From: an uncultured bacterium
GTDB taxonomy: Bacteria > Muiribacteriota > Ozemobacteria > Ozemobacterales > Ozemobacteraceae
DNA length: 64,000 nt
Direction: 5' to 3'
Assembly: GCA_937949615.1 (NCBI GenBank)
Contig: CALEDQ010000004.1
Span: 248,001 to 312,000, forward strand
Below are positions 18,009-27,627 of the stretch, piece by piece (position 1 is the first letter of the stretch; each line of letters opens with the position of its first letter). Made by a program: the position numbers and the translations under genes. The notes beneath the pieces were generated by a model. It saw only the letters and a program-made list of their open reading frames with translations. It was not told the origin of the DNA and did not search any database.

Positions 18009-18014
18009 TATAAT
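18009..18014 (+). promoter_or_regulatory. candidate -10 box TATAAT for the metallopeptidase gene
   Basis: A perfect TATAAT lies 25 bases before the chosen ATG at 18039. No good -35 box is seen at the right distance (TTTCGG at best), so the promoter is tentative. It supports the downstream start over the longer frame. Confidence 0.4.
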
Positions 18015-18038
18015 TATCGGGTAGCGGAGAAAAATAAA

Positions 18039-19883
18039 ATGTACACTAGAAAACTTTTCGGTCTGTCTTTGCTCGCAGGTCTTACCTGTGCAGGCCTTAC
18101 GGTTGCCCGACCGGCTTTTGCCGACCTGACGAACCGCATCGACGCCACCCACATACTCGCACGCGAATACGAACTGCCAAAACAAGGCGTTGGTGCCGCT
18201 GTGGGAGTCGCTTATGCCGACGGGCAGACCGATATAAGAAGAGTGCGCCGCACGGCAACCCCGAAGCAGCTCGGTCAGAAAGAAACCTTCTGGACCAACA
18301 ACATCGCCAGCGGCAAGTTCGAACAGATAACCGCTACTCTGCGCGCCATCGGCACGCATTGCCATGTGTTCGTTCAAGACACTCAGACAGTCGACCAGTC
18401 AGCGATTACCCGGGTTCAGAAACAGTTCGACGAGCAGATTTACCCGGTCAATACCGGTCATTTCGGCAGCGAAAACAAACCCGGTCTCGATGGCGACCCG
18501 CGCATCACTCTGCTGATGCTCGACATCCAGGATGGCTACGCCAACCCCAACGACGGTTACGTTGCCGGCTATTTCTTTGCCGGCGACCAGATGCTGCAGT
18601 CTGAATTCGAAAGTCACAGCAAGGTCAAAAGCAACGAACGCGAAATTCTCTACCTCGATACCTACCCCTGCGACCCGAAGGCCTCTGATTATCTCGAAAT
18701 CGTCGCCCACGAATTTCAGCACATGATTCACAACAACCTTGACCGCGACGAAGTCACCTGGGTTAATGAGGGTTGCTCACAGATTGCCCCGGTATTCTGC
18801 GGTTTTCGCCCGCCCGGCCACTACAAGCTTCTGAAAGACGATCCCGACCGCAGCCTGAACAACTGGGCAAAATGGAACCCGATGCCGGATTACGGTCAGG
18901 TCTACCTCTGGAACCAGTTCATCGTCGATCACTGCCTGCCCGATGCCGCCAGTCGATCAGGCTTTTTCAAGACTCTCGTTGCCAGCAAAAAGAAAAGCAT
19001 CGGCGGTTATATCAATGCTCTCAATGGCATCAACCGCAGTTTCTCCGATACATTTACCGACTTTTCGATAGCTAACCGCATCAATGACCCGCGGCTCGCC
19101 AAAGGTCGCTACGCCTATACTCAGAGCGCACTCAAGAAGTTCAGACTGCCGCCGACCAAGCATGTTAAGACTTTTCCGCAGAAAGTCAGTGATTCAGTCT
19201 ACGTATGGGGCTCAGACTCGATATTCGCCGACATTTCGAACGTGGCCAGCCGCCTGAAAATCTCTTTCAGCGGTTATCGTCGTTCGATCGGCTCAACTCA
19301 GCCATATTTCAGACTTGCCGCCATCCTGCAGGATTCGACCGGCATTCAGCCGCCGAAAATCACCTTTTTCAATCTCGACGTCAACCCGGCCGACAAAAAC
19401 CGGTTGATCGGTTCGATCGAGGTGAACTGTGACGGCAGCTATGATGCTCTCAACATCGTCATCATGGCCCTTGCCCCCGAAGAGATCGACGACGCCACTT
19501 ACATGCCGGCTTCGGGCTTTATTTACGATCTCAATTTCGAAGTTGTCGAGGCAATCGCCAATGCCAGCCGCGGCACCCACAATCTCGACATGAACGCCTT
19601 CATCGAAGCGGTCAACAGCGCCGCCAGCGATTACTCGGTCGCCAATATCAGAATGCGCGAACATTATGCCAATCTGCTGATCAGAACCGTGAAACGTGAT
19701 ATCGAAATGGGGTCGCTGACCACCGTCGATTCATTCATCGAATCAGCCGCCGGCAATCAGAATCTGGCGCCTTTTGCCCGTGACATTTCGGGTATGCTGC
19801 TGTTTTTCCGCAATCAGCAGAGCAGCGTTTTCTCTGACGACGATCTGCAGAACCGCATCGAAATGCTCGGTAATTTCAAATAA
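18039..19883 (+). CDS. secreted zinc metallopeptidase, M30 hyicolysin-like
   Basis: Start ATG 18039 gives 614 residues and an N-terminal signal (LFGLSLLAGLTCAGLTVARPAFA). The catalytic motif is H224-E225-F-Q-H228 (VAHEFQHMIHNN), followed by VNEGCS with E244 as the likely third zinc ligand. This is the layout of hyicolysin-type M30 peptidases and related gluzincins. After the catalytic region come about 300 residues of less conserved sequence, with beta-rich segments likely to form accessory domains. The protein should act outside the cytoplasm. It is monocistronic, and its stop abuts, without a gap, the stop of the convergent eight-gene operon. The family call is good; the substrate is unknown. 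Confidence 0.8.
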   Translation: MYTRKLFGLSLLAGLTCAGLTVARPAFADLTNRIDATHILAREYELPKQGVGAAVGVAYADGQTDIRRVRRTATPKQLGQKETFWTNNIASGKFEQITATLRAIGTHCHVFVQDTQTVDQSAITRVQKQFDEQIYPVNTGHFGSENKPGLDGDPRITLLMLDIQDGYANPNDGYVAGYFFAGDQMLQSEFESHSKVKSNEREILYLDTYPCDPKASDYLEIVAHEFQHMIHNNLDRDEVTWVNEGCSQIAPVFCGFRPPGHYKLLKDDPDRSLNNWAKWNPMPDYGQVYLWNQFIVDHCLPDAASRSGFFKTLVASKKKSIGGYINALNGINRSFSDTFTDFSIANRINDPRLAKGRYAYTQSALKKFRLPPTKHVKTFPQKVSDSVYVWGSDSIFADISNVASRLKISFSGYRRSIGSTQPYFRLAAILQDSTGIQPPKITFFNLDVNPADKNRLIGSIEVNCDGSYDALNIVIMALAPEEIDDATYMPASGFIYDLNFEVVEAIANASRGTHNLDMNAFIEAVNSAASDYSVANIRMREHYANLLIRTVKRDIEMGSLTTVDSFIESAAGNQNLAPFARDISGMLLFFRNQQSSVFSDDDLQNRIEMLGNFK

Positions 19884-20441
19884 TCAGGCGTCGATCTCGA
19901 TTCTGATTCTGAATGTCGAGCCGTCGCTAGACTCGCTGACATTGCTGACTGACCCGAGCTGGCCGGCTTTTTCCTTGATCGCTTCGCGGTAAACGTCTTT
20001 CAGCACGGCATTTATTGCGGCTCTGGCTTTTACCGCCAGCTCAGCCATCTGCTCGGCCAATCGGGAAGCCAGTTCAGAACCTGGTGCTTTCTCAAGCACC
20101 GTACCGGCGGCAAGAGCTTTTTTTATCCGCTCTTCCATCCAGTTGATCGATTCCTCATACATACGGGTATTATGAGCCTCCGGAACAGCAATGCTGAGCC
20201 GCATTTCCATTGTAGCAGGGTCAAAAATTGCGGTTTGCCCCGATGGTGTCGGCATGACCAGGCCGGCTTCGGTTTCCTGAAAGCCGGCTTCGATCAGGCG
20301 CTTTTTCAGCATTTCCTGCATGCGTTCGGGCGGAAGAATGTCGAGCAGCGGGAAATTGAGGCGAAAATCAGCAAGACGGTTGCGCAGATTCTCTGAAAGA
20401 AGAACCTCGATCGGTATTCTAATTGCGTATGAGCGACTCAT
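19884..20441 (-). CDS. unknown protein, last gene of the FtsH/MoxR operon
   Basis: A 185-residue soluble protein with no signal or membrane segment. It starts MSRSYAIRIPIEVLL and has a long helical, Ala/Glu-rich middle (SRLAEQMAELAVKARAAINAVL) and a beta C-terminus (STFRIRIEIDA). AGGAG lies upstream of ATG 20441, inside the end of the preceding gene, so translation is coupled (23-base overlap). Conserved co-orientation with the AAA genes suggests a dedicated component of that system, perhaps one of the small accessory domains described with FtsH/vWA/MoxR systems. No function can be read from the sequence. Confidence 0.75.
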   Translation of the reverse strand: MSRSYAIRIPIEVLLSENLRNRLADFRLNFPLLDILPPERMQEMLKKRLIEAGFQETEAGLVMPTPSGQTAIFDPATMEMRLSIAVPEAHNTRMYEESINWMEERIKKALAAGTVLEKAPGSELASRLAEQMAELAVKARAAINAVLKDVYREAIKEKAGQLGSVSNVSESSDGSTFRIRIEIDA

Positions 20442-21351
20442 AAATCTGCTCCTGTTCGTTCATATTTTCGACAATGCCGGCGACCCCTTTATTGAAAGCC
20501 TCGAATTCAAGATCAAGACCATAGGCTTTTGGCGCCCCGGCGATGAATTTTTCGTCATCGATACAGACACAGCCTTCGCCAGACCAGTAAGCGACCGCTT
20601 TGCGCACCGAAGCGACAAAGTTAACGACATAGGCAAGAGTATTTGGAAGATTCATCTGACGCTGATCGAGTGTTACCTCGATGCAGCGACAGGGTCTGGG
20701 CGTGTGCCCGAACAAAGCCGCCGGAAACTGCGCCCTGATCAGGGTATTGACCGCCGCCAGATAATCTGCGGCCCTTTCGATCAGAAACTCACGCAGCGGC
20801 AGTTCGACATTGGCCGGCTCGTTAAAAAAGCACTGCCAGTCGACCTGAGTCGGCGTTACCCGCTGCCAGGTGATATGACAGGCCTTGATCAGCCAGTTTG
20901 CCGAATTTTTGGCCAGCCACGGAAACGAATACAATGAAAAATCGTTATGGCAGATGCTTATCAGCAAAGCGTCTGCCGGCAAAGCGACCGGAAAAAGCGG
21001 CTCTTCACTGGTAACCCGCCGCAGCATCTGCTCATACAGCCTTTCGGCGCCACGATGCGAGAATCTGAACTCGAGGTTCTGCCAGAAATCGGCATCGGCC
21101 GGCGAAAAGCGTTTAGTATAGCCATTCACATCAAAAAGAAAGCCGCGCAGCCCGAAAGTCGACGAGATAAAGCGCTTAACAGCCGCAGAAACCATTACCT
21201 GCCAGCGGGCAGCGAATTCTTCCGAGGGCTCGAAGTCATGCGGCAGATGCTTGAGATACTGCTCATGCCTGATGACCGCGTCGAATTTGCCGCTCAGGCG
21301 GTTTTCGACGTATTCTAGCAGCATGTCTTCAGGGCAGAGCTCGACCTTCAC
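20419..21351 (-). CDS. unknown 310-aa protein of the FtsH/MoxR operon
   Basis: A soluble protein of mixed alpha/beta character, rich in aromatic residues (FGLRGFLFDVNGY, WQNLEFRFSHRG, HNDFSLYSFPWLAKN), with several cysteines (PRPCRCIEV, GEGCVCIDDE). It has no signal peptide, no nucleotide-binding motif and no family I recognise. Its ATG overlaps the stop of the preceding small gene as ATGA, so both are made together. It is probably a system-specific subunit. Confidence 0.75.
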   Translation of the reverse strand: MKVELCPEDMLLEYVENRLSGKFDAVIRHEQYLKHLPHDFEPSEEFAARWQVMVSAAVKRFISSTFGLRGFLFDVNGYTKRFSPADADFWQNLEFRFSHRGAERLYEQMLRRVTSEEPLFPVALPADALLISICHNDFSLYSFPWLAKNSANWLIKACHITWQRVTPTQVDWQCFFNEPANVELPLREFLIERAADYLAAVNTLIRAQFPAALFGHTPRPCRCIEVTLDQRQMNLPNTLAYVVNFVASVRKAVAYWSGEGCVCIDDEKFIAGAPKAYGLDLEFEAFNKGVAGIVENMNEQEQIYESLIRN

Positions 21352-21647
21352 TGCTTGATCTCCTTCTTCGTCTCGACCTGCTGATTGATCTGAATCGCCC
21401 CGTCACTGCTGCGCAACTCAGGGTGATGATCGAGACAGACAGCGGCAATTTCACCGTTTCTGACACGGTTGGCGATATTTTCACCAAAGATGCTGGCTGC
21501 CTCTTTCAGAACCGCTTCGAGCAGTTCGCCGCTGCGAATCGCTTCGTTGATCTCGATATTCGACATCGAGGGGTCGTTGAAATCGACGACGATGCGGGTT
21601 GCCCCGTTTTTTTCGTTGAATTCGAAGTCGAGAATGAATTTTCGCAT
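21348..21647 (-). CDS. small unknown protein (99 aa) of the FtsH/MoxR operon
   Basis: ATG 21647 is chosen because GGAGGAAACAG precedes it; the longer upstream frame has no ribosome site and overlaps the radical SAM gene. The product begins with a beta hairpin (KFILDFEFNEKNGATRIVVDF), continues as helices (GELLEAVLKEAASIFGENIA) and ends in a polar tail. Size and order suggest a small adaptor. No family is recognised. Confidence 0.75.
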   Translation of the reverse strand: MRKFILDFEFNEKNGATRIVVDFNDPSMSNIEINEAIRSGELLEAVLKEAASIFGENIANRVRNGEIAAVCLDHHPELRSSDGAIQINQQVETKKEIKQ

Positions 21648-21660
21648 CTGTTTCCTCCGC

Positions 21661-22257
21661 TCAAGGCAATATTGCATGCCCACCGAGCATGCGGCTGATT
21701 TCGTGGTCAGCGTCGAGGGGGCTGCCATTGACCATTATGACACCATCTCTGATGAAAATCTCGATTTCGCGAACATTTTCAGGCCAGTGTTCACGCAACT
21801 CGGCATAGTAATCACTGATAAAGTGCAGTGTCTGATTATCACTGCCGATCCAACGCCGACCGCCCGGGGAAAACTGCCGCTCGAAGCGCCCGGCAATTAC
21901 CAGATCGCAGAGGCCGGCGACGCTTTTTCTGTCGGCATCAGCTTCAATTTCGGCCCAGGTGTAGCCCGAAAACATGATGATACCGCAATAACCGCTCTGA
22001 CGAAGCAACTGCAGCAACTGCAGCAGTTCTCTGGCCTGATCGAGTGGTTCACCACCGAGCAGCGTCAACCCTTCAGCCCGGGCCGCAAGAATCTGGCCGG
22101 CGACTTCTTCGACTGAGAGATTCTGGCCGCTGCCGAACTGCTGCATTTCGGGGTTGCAACAGTCGGGGCATTTAAGCGAACACCCCTGAAGCCACAGGGC
22201 AGAGCGTTCGCCCGGGCCTTCAACCGCTGTTTTTGCTTCAAATCTGGCTATCTGCAC
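21661..22257 (-). CDS. radical SAM activase-like protein (NrdG-type, single 4Fe-4S)
   Basis: A 198-residue short radical SAM protein. The cluster motif CSLKCPDC is CX3CX2C, the GGEP motif (TLLGGEP) binds SAM, and a C-terminal extension of about 70 residues follows. Length and motif spacing match the 4Fe-4S single-cluster/NrdG-like group, whose known members make glycyl radicals or small modifications. No anaerobic ribonucleotide reductase is nearby, so the partner is probably in this operon. It starts with GTG 22257 after GGATGG and overlaps the vWA-like gene end by 20 bases. Presence inside an AAA-ATPase operon is unusual. Confidence 0.85.
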   Translation of the reverse strand: MQIARFEAKTAVEGPGERSALWLQGCSLKCPDCCNPEMQQFGSGQNLSVEEVAGQILAARAEGLTLLGGEPLDQARELLQLLQLLRQSGYCGIIMFSGYTWAEIEADADRKSVAGLCDLVIAGRFERQFSPGGRRWIGSDNQTLHFISDYYAELREHWPENVREIEIFIRDGVIMVNGSPLDADHEISRMLGGHAILP

Positions 22258-23560
22258 CTTTAACCATCCTGTCGATCGCTTCGTTGATCAGTTCACCAAG
22301 AATTTTTTCCTGCTCATCACCCTTGCCTGCAGCAAACTCGTCGGTCTGCGGAAACACGAAACGCACCGATTTCTGCCCTGGCTCATCCTTTGCCGCAAAA
22401 TACCAGGTCTGGGCGTTGGCACGCAGCTTCTCGGGCAGAGAAGCCGCCGCTTTGCGGCCAGCAAGCAGCATAATGCGCTTGTCGAGCATCTTTTCGCGCA
22501 GAAAGTGCGTGAAAAATTCGCCGGCATCCTTTAACGATGAAGGCTCGTAACCATCGAGAACGATGATGACGTTGACCATGTCTTTAACAAAAGTTTCGAT
22601 CAGCTTTTCGGCAAAGTTGAACACCCAGCCGAACAGCAGGCCGAGATGCCGTTCGTGCTCGAAAAATTCGGTCAGGGCAACCCTGACGACAATATCGCGG
22701 CGAATGCGAAAAACCGCACCCGAGTCGCGTTTAAAATACATCAGCTGGTTTTCGATGAACTTGTAATCAAAAAGATCGAACTGCATGCTGTCGTCGATGT
22801 AGGCGAGTTCAGATGGCACAATCGAAGACAGGGTGCCCTTGTTGGTAAGCTCGTCATAACCGCCAAGCGGCAGAGTCTGGGGTTCACCGTATTTGGCCAC
22901 GACCCAGGAGCTTTCTTCCTTCAGCGTGAAGACACTGCGGGTCCAGAAGGCCATGCCTTTCATCGCCCGCGTCATGCGCCTGAAGAACAGGCGGTCGGCC
23001 GCCCTGATAAACAGGCCCGGGTGACCGATTTCGAAAATATCGTCGGCATAGAATTTGAAATCGCTGCGTTTGAACTGACCGGCAGCGTTGGTATAAATGT
23101 CATTTAAAGCCTGATCGACGTCAAACCCGGCCGAAACAGCGTGCTCGATCGAAAACGATTTTTCGAGTTCGCTGTCGGCAAAAGCGATTTCAGAATGCTG
23201 AAACGGCGGCAGCCGCTCGATGATCTGCTGAAAAATGCCCTGTGCCAGCGCCGTATCACGGTCGGCACCGGTCAGCAGAAAGATGCCTTCGAGCCGGTCA
23301 GCCCCTTCGGCATGGCAGATCGCATCGAGATACTCATTTTCAGAGGCAAAGCCGACATGCCCGGCAAGGCGTTCACCAACCGGAACCGAAAGAAACCTGC
23401 CCATCAGCCTGGCAACGAAACCGGGCGGCACCGCATGATTGCCGCGTCGCACCAGGTCTTTCCAGAAGTCGCGCACGAAGGCAAAAACTTCTTTGTAACC
23501 TGACTTGTGCAGCGACTGGCGATACCAGAAGGCAATCTGATCAGGAAGTAAAAATCGCAT
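22238..23560 (-). CDS. vWA-like protein of the MoxR/FtsH system
   Basis: ATG 23560 (440 aa) is chosen for its AGGGGCC ribosome site 12 bases after moxR; an upstream frame of 30 codons lies inside moxR. The N-terminal half is helical. The C-terminal half (about 240-430) reads like a divergent von Willebrand A domain: DDSMQFDLFDY at the first metal-site strand, a middle helix region, VNVIIVLDGYEPSSL near the third motif, and KRIMLLAGR. The first motif is DDSMQ where classic vWA has DxSxS, so the MIDAS is degenerate. vWA proteins next to MoxR usually act as its substrate adaptor. The family assignment is by context plus pattern. Confidence 0.7.
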   Translation of the reverse strand: MRFLLPDQIAFWYRQSLHKSGYKEVFAFVRDFWKDLVRRGNHAVPPGFVARLMGRFLSVPVGERLAGHVGFASENEYLDAICHAEGADRLEGIFLLTGADRDTALAQGIFQQIIERLPPFQHSEIAFADSELEKSFSIEHAVSAGFDVDQALNDIYTNAAGQFKRSDFKFYADDIFEIGHPGLFIRAADRLFFRRMTRAMKGMAFWTRSVFTLKEESSWVVAKYGEPQTLPLGGYDELTNKGTLSSIVPSELAYIDDSMQFDLFDYKFIENQLMYFKRDSGAVFRIRRDIVVRVALTEFFEHERHLGLLFGWVFNFAEKLIETFVKDMVNVIIVLDGYEPSSLKDAGEFFTHFLREKMLDKRIMLLAGRKAAASLPEKLRANAQTWYFAAKDEPGQKSVRFVFPQTDEFAAGKGDEQEKILGELINEAIDRMVKGADSQI

Positions 23561-23571
23561 ATTGGCCCCTG

Positions 23572-24555
23572 TCAGTCGAGATTGGCAAGACGTTCTTCGA
23601 TATAATCCTTGATTTTGCGAACGTCGGAGAAATTGTTGCCGCAGTAACATAGAATCTTGAGCTCTTCGCGCGTCACATTGCCGCCATTGAAGATGAAAGC
23701 CTGCGTCAGAATGAGCTTATAGAGTTTGATCAGCTTGCGGTCAGTTATTTCGACCTTGAGTTCGTCGGCCAGCACCGAAATGAGAGCCTTGAAAGCCGTC
23801 GTGATGCGTTCATCACCGAGCAGAACCTTGTCTTCGCGCTCGATGGCCCGTGGCAGAACCGTGCTGACGACGTAATCATGAATCATGATGAAATCGTCAA
23901 GGGTGCAGTCAGATTTCCAGGGTTTTTCGCGGTTGTGGGTACGGCTTTCAAAGGCAACCCCCGAACGGATCAGTTCATAAAAGCAGGTATCACGCACCGG
24001 CAGAGTTTCGGCTTTGATGATAAAACGGTCTTTAAGAGCGTCGAACTCGCCAAAATCAGGAATTTCGTTGCTGGCGGCAAACATACAGACGAGCGGTACC
24101 GGCAGCGGCCGGCCTTCCTGGTAGTATTTGCGTTCGTTGATAACAGTGAGCAGCACGTTGAGAATCGCCGAATTGGCCTTGAAAATTTCGTCGAGAAAGG
24201 CAATCTTAGAGGTCGGCAGATGCCCCTCGACCTTGCGCAGATAGCGCCCTGACTTCAGTTCCTGAATATCGACCGGCCCCATGATTTCGCTGGGCTCGGT
24301 GAATTTGGTAAGCATGTATTCGAAGTATTCATCCTGTTTCATGCCCATACCCTGACAGAAAACCGAAACCAGCAGAGACTTGGCCGTGCCGGGTCGACCG
24401 ATAAACAGCATCGGTTCCTGGGCGGCAGCGGCCACCATCATCAGCTTCAGCAGTTCAGAACGTTTGAGAAAAAAATCGTTGAGCCTGGTGTAATAGTCGA
24501 CGATGCGACCCCTTGCGGCATTGATCTGATCTGTATCCTGAGTTTGATAATTCAT
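23572..24555 (-). CDS. MoxR-type AAA+ ATPase
   Basis: A 327-residue AAA+ ATPase that should remodel or load partner proteins, usually together with a vWA protein. Walker A is GRPGTAKS (53-60) and Walker B is IAFLDE (118-123). The sensor-1 region is MFAASNEIPD, followed by the MoxR-typical DRFIIKAE. No membrane or signal segment is present. AGGAGAAGAGC precedes ATG 24555. It lies 11 bases before the vWA-like gene and 21 bases after the 1016-aa gene, in one operon with an FtsH-like protease. Confidence 0.92.
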   Translation of the reverse strand: MNYQTQDTDQINAARGRIVDYYTRLNDFFLKRSELLKLMMVAAAAQEPMLFIGRPGTAKSLLVSVFCQGMGMKQDEYFEYMLTKFTEPSEIMGPVDIQELKSGRYLRKVEGHLPTSKIAFLDEIFKANSAILNVLLTVINERKYYQEGRPLPVPLVCMFAASNEIPDFGEFDALKDRFIIKAETLPVRDTCFYELIRSGVAFESRTHNREKPWKSDCTLDDFIMIHDYVVSTVLPRAIEREDKVLLGDERITTAFKALISVLADELKVEITDRKLIKLYKLILTQAFIFNGGNVTREELKILCYCGNNFSDVRKIKDYIEERLANLD

Positions 24556-24576
24556 GCTCTTCTCCTGTCAATTTTC

Positions 24577-27500
24577 CTAAATTCCGCAGGCCTTCTGCCA
24601 GGCGATAAAGGCCTTCTCACCCTGCGCGGCAAGGTTGAAAGCGTGTTGTATCCAGAAAACGCGGCGCTTCTCAAGCAACTGGTGCATTTCGAGCTTTTCG
24701 GGTACCAGATCGGCAAGTACACCGATGCTGAGAAAGCTCATCACGGTCATGACCTGGGCAAAAACATCATAATCATGCGTTTCGCCGGCCTGTTCGAGCC
24801 AGCGCATCGAACGGTTGAGCAGATCATCGAGCTGAAAACGCCGTTTTGGCGAGTTGGTCAGCAGCAGACACATGATGATCCATTCAGCCGAACCGATGAA
24901 GTCTTCCCAGCCCTTTGGCGGCCTCGGAATGCGATTCAGCAGCATATCGAAAAGGCGCTGCTCGTCGATCGGCCGGCGATAGGCCAGACAAAGCCTGAAC
25001 ATGTCGCAGTACATGGTCAGACGATAGATGTTCCAGACCTCGTCTCTACGGGCAGTAATCTGCGGCGTTTCGATAAAATCGGCAAAATTCGGGTGTGGAC
25101 CATATTCAGAAACCATCAGCAGCAGCAGGCGCTGCGCTTTCGCCTTCATGACAAAATCATCGCTTTTTAAAGCGGCTCTGAAGAAATCTGACCAGTCCTT
25201 AAACCCATCGCCAAATCTTTTAAAAAACGCCCGTGCCAGTGGTTTGCCATCTGACAGCTCAGGGAATTCACTCTGGCTAAGACTTTTCAGCCATTGGCAG
25301 CGTTTAATCATGCCGTTTTCCAGAGTTTCCTCGTCTTTTCTGTTCAACATGAAAGGCGGTCGGTAAAGCTCGCCGGTAAAGAAATCGCGCAGTGGCGTCT
25401 CACGTATTTTCTCCATCGTGAAAAGCTTGAGCCAGCGCGCCACTTCCGGGTCGAGCTTACCGTCATTCAAAGAATCCGGCCAGTCTCTGATCAGGTCGAC
25501 AAAATATTCTCCAATAGCCATGGCCCGCATCTGCCGACGGTGAGCAGCATAAGCCGGGTCCTGTTCCTGGCACCCCCCAGAAGGCGCAGTGCCGGTATTA
25601 CCAAGCAGATTCCAGGCCGACTGCGGGCTGAGATGCACAGATAATATTTTATACAGCTGCGATCTGACCGCGGAAGTTGCGCTATAGCTTCTGCAACAGT
25701 CGACGTGCTGCAGAAATTTAGTTACATTCATTCTGATGCGCGGGGAATCTTTTTCAGTGAGCAATTCAACCCGGTTTTCAACGTTCATGCCGCCGCCCGA
25801 AGCAACCCGGGTCTCAGTGAAGTTAAAAAAGCAACGCTTTTCGCCTGAAAAGCCGATTTTCATACCGGCGATCGCCTGCGAAAAAATATCCGGGTCGTTG
25901 AAACGCGCGCCAAACACCAGCAGCAGCCCATAATGAAACTCGCTGTATATTTGTTCATCTCTGATAACCGAAAGCAGGCGCCCCTTTTCGACTTCGCTGA
26001 TCGAAGGCTTGAGCAGCGCTGCCAGCTCCGGGCGCTCGCGACAGAACTCGAAGAGGCAGTCGACAAGCAGTTCGACATTGCCCTTGAGAACGGCTGAATT
26101 CATCATTGACGCCAGAGCCGAAGCGCGCATGCGCATGCGTCTGGCCAGGTCGGAACGCTGTTCCCAGAGGTCGGCACGGGTCGGGTTCGAATTGAGCAGC
26201 CGGTCAACATCGAGCAGTTGCAACTTCAGAGCCGATATCTCTGAATCACCAAGCTGCGGCACATTTTCAAGATTCAGCCTGGTGTGATTGCGACTCGGAC
26301 CGGCGGCGCCGGTAACGCCTTCGAGAACTTCGCCACCCTCTTTCTGAGCTTTGAGACGCTCGAAAGGCTGCGAATTTACCTCGATCTCAATCAGCTGCTT
26401 TTTTTTTTTGAGTTCTCTGAACTCGAATTTCCAGCCCGGTTGAATTGTCTCGGCCCGCCCTGCGGCCCGCTCTATTTCTAGCGCGACAAAATCTTCGACG
26501 GTCAGCATGTCCTTTTCTGCCAGCAGCGTGCTCTCGATGACACCCGCATCTTTCTCAAAACAGAGGTAATCATGCAACGGCGCCCCGAAAAAAGTATGCA
26601 GACGTTCAGAGGAAAGGCGCGGCGTCAGCAGGTGGCCGAGCGGCACCATCACCCGCTCTTCGACCTCGGCAAAGGCCGGGAAAGCATCTGAGAGAATACT
26701 GGCAATCGCACGGTCAGCGCGCTGGTCGCGGGCCATGATGAACATGCGCCCGTCGGCACAGTTCCAGCTGCGATAATTGCGAAACTGTTCGAGCGACTCA
26801 TTGGCCAGAATCGCCTTGAGCCGGTTCAGATCATCTATTTTCCAGAAAACCGGCAGCTGATGGCGGTCGGTTTTGCGCAGGCCCGGCTTGATAACGATCT
26901 CAGCTTCGGTATTCTTCTGAGGAATATCGATACGGCCGGTTTCGATTTTGATAATGCTTTCGCCCTTTTTCCAGGCGGGTTTAAGGCTGAGCAGCCGCCC
27001 GTCTTTCTGAATGACGAGAATGCCGCCGTCGACAATCTTGAACTGGTTGAAACATTCAGCGCCGGAAATATCATGAATGCGCCAGCCGGCTTCCATATAG
27101 ATGCCAGAATGGCCGGGCAGCAGGTTAAACCAGGTAAAGCCACTCTGATCGAGAGTATTAAACACCCACAGCGACGGATTGTTGATTTTTAAAAGAAAAT
27201 ATTCGCGGCCGCCGGTTTCGAGCACCGCAAATTCATACTGGCCCTGCTGCAGAACGAAATGTTTTTTAACGGCGGCAAAAAAGGTTTCGCGGTCAGAAGT
27301 CAGCAGAATGACCTCATCGGTTACCTGTCGGGTTGGTTCTTGCCTGATGACGGCTTTGCGAAACAGGTCGAGCCACGATATCTCGCGCAGTTTGCTGCCG
27401 GGCTTGCCTTCTTCCCAGACTTTTTCGGGGGCTTCGATCGAACCGCTGATCATGTTGCCGAGGCGCCCGATCAGCCCCTGATCACCCGGAACCTGCCACC

Positions 27501-27627
27501 AGATTGTCCAGGGCGGGTCCTGTTCCTGCACGAACTGGCCTTTCAGCTGACCGCTGCTCGAAAAATACCGCACCGTCAGCAGATCTGCCGGCGTGCGCAT
27601 TTTCAGATAGCGTTCAGTTTTGCTCAT
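24577..27627 (-). CDS. large unknown core protein (1016 aa) of the FtsH/MoxR system
   Basis: A soluble protein without signal peptide, membrane helix, Walker motifs or catalytic motif I recognise. Residues 1-400 are beta-rich (YFSSSGQLKGQFVQEQDPP, YEFAVLETGGREYFLLKI). The rest is largely helical, with regions that resemble TPR-like or armadillo-like repeats (DRLLNSNPTRADLWEQRSDL, VELLVDCLFEFCRERPEL). It starts in an ATGA overlap with the ftsH-like gene, so the two are made in fixed ratio. In the published predictions of FtsH/vWA/MoxR ternary systems, large proteins with 'fvmX' domains occupy this position. I infer such a role here; the family match needs a profile search. Confidence 0.75.
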   Translation of the reverse strand: MSKTERYLKMRTPADLLTVRYFSSSGQLKGQFVQEQDPPWTIWWQVPGDQGLIGRLGNMISGSIEAPEKVWEEGKPGSKLREISWLDLFRKAVIRQEPTRQVTDEVILLTSDRETFFAAVKKHFVLQQGQYEFAVLETGGREYFLLKINNPSLWVFNTLDQSGFTWFNLLPGHSGIYMEAGWRIHDISGAECFNQFKIVDGGILVIQKDGRLLSLKPAWKKGESIIKIETGRIDIPQKNTEAEIVIKPGLRKTDRHQLPVFWKIDDLNRLKAILANESLEQFRNYRSWNCADGRMFIMARDQRADRAIASILSDAFPAFAEVEERVMVPLGHLLTPRLSSERLHTFFGAPLHDYLCFEKDAGVIESTLLAEKDMLTVEDFVALEIERAAGRAETIQPGWKFEFRELKKKKQLIEIEVNSQPFERLKAQKEGGEVLEGVTGAAGPSRNHTRLNLENVPQLGDSEISALKLQLLDVDRLLNSNPTRADLWEQRSDLARRMRMRASALASMMNSAVLKGNVELLVDCLFEFCRERPELAALLKPSISEVEKGRLLSVIRDEQIYSEFHYGLLLVFGARFNDPDIFSQAIAGMKIGFSGEKRCFFNFTETRVASGGGMNVENRVELLTEKDSPRIRMNVTKFLQHVDCCRSYSATSAVRSQLYKILSVHLSPQSAWNLLGNTGTAPSGGCQEQDPAYAAHRRQMRAMAIGEYFVDLIRDWPDSLNDGKLDPEVARWLKLFTMEKIRETPLRDFFTGELYRPPFMLNRKDEETLENGMIKRCQWLKSLSQSEFPELSDGKPLARAFFKRFGDGFKDWSDFFRAALKSDDFVMKAKAQRLLLLMVSEYGPHPNFADFIETPQITARRDEVWNIYRLTMYCDMFRLCLAYRRPIDEQRLFDMLLNRIPRPPKGWEDFIGSAEWIIMCLLLTNSPKRRFQLDDLLNRSMRWLEQAGETHDYDVFAQVMTVMSFLSIGVLADLVPEKLEMHQLLEKRRVFWIQHAFNLAAQGEKAFIAWQKACGI

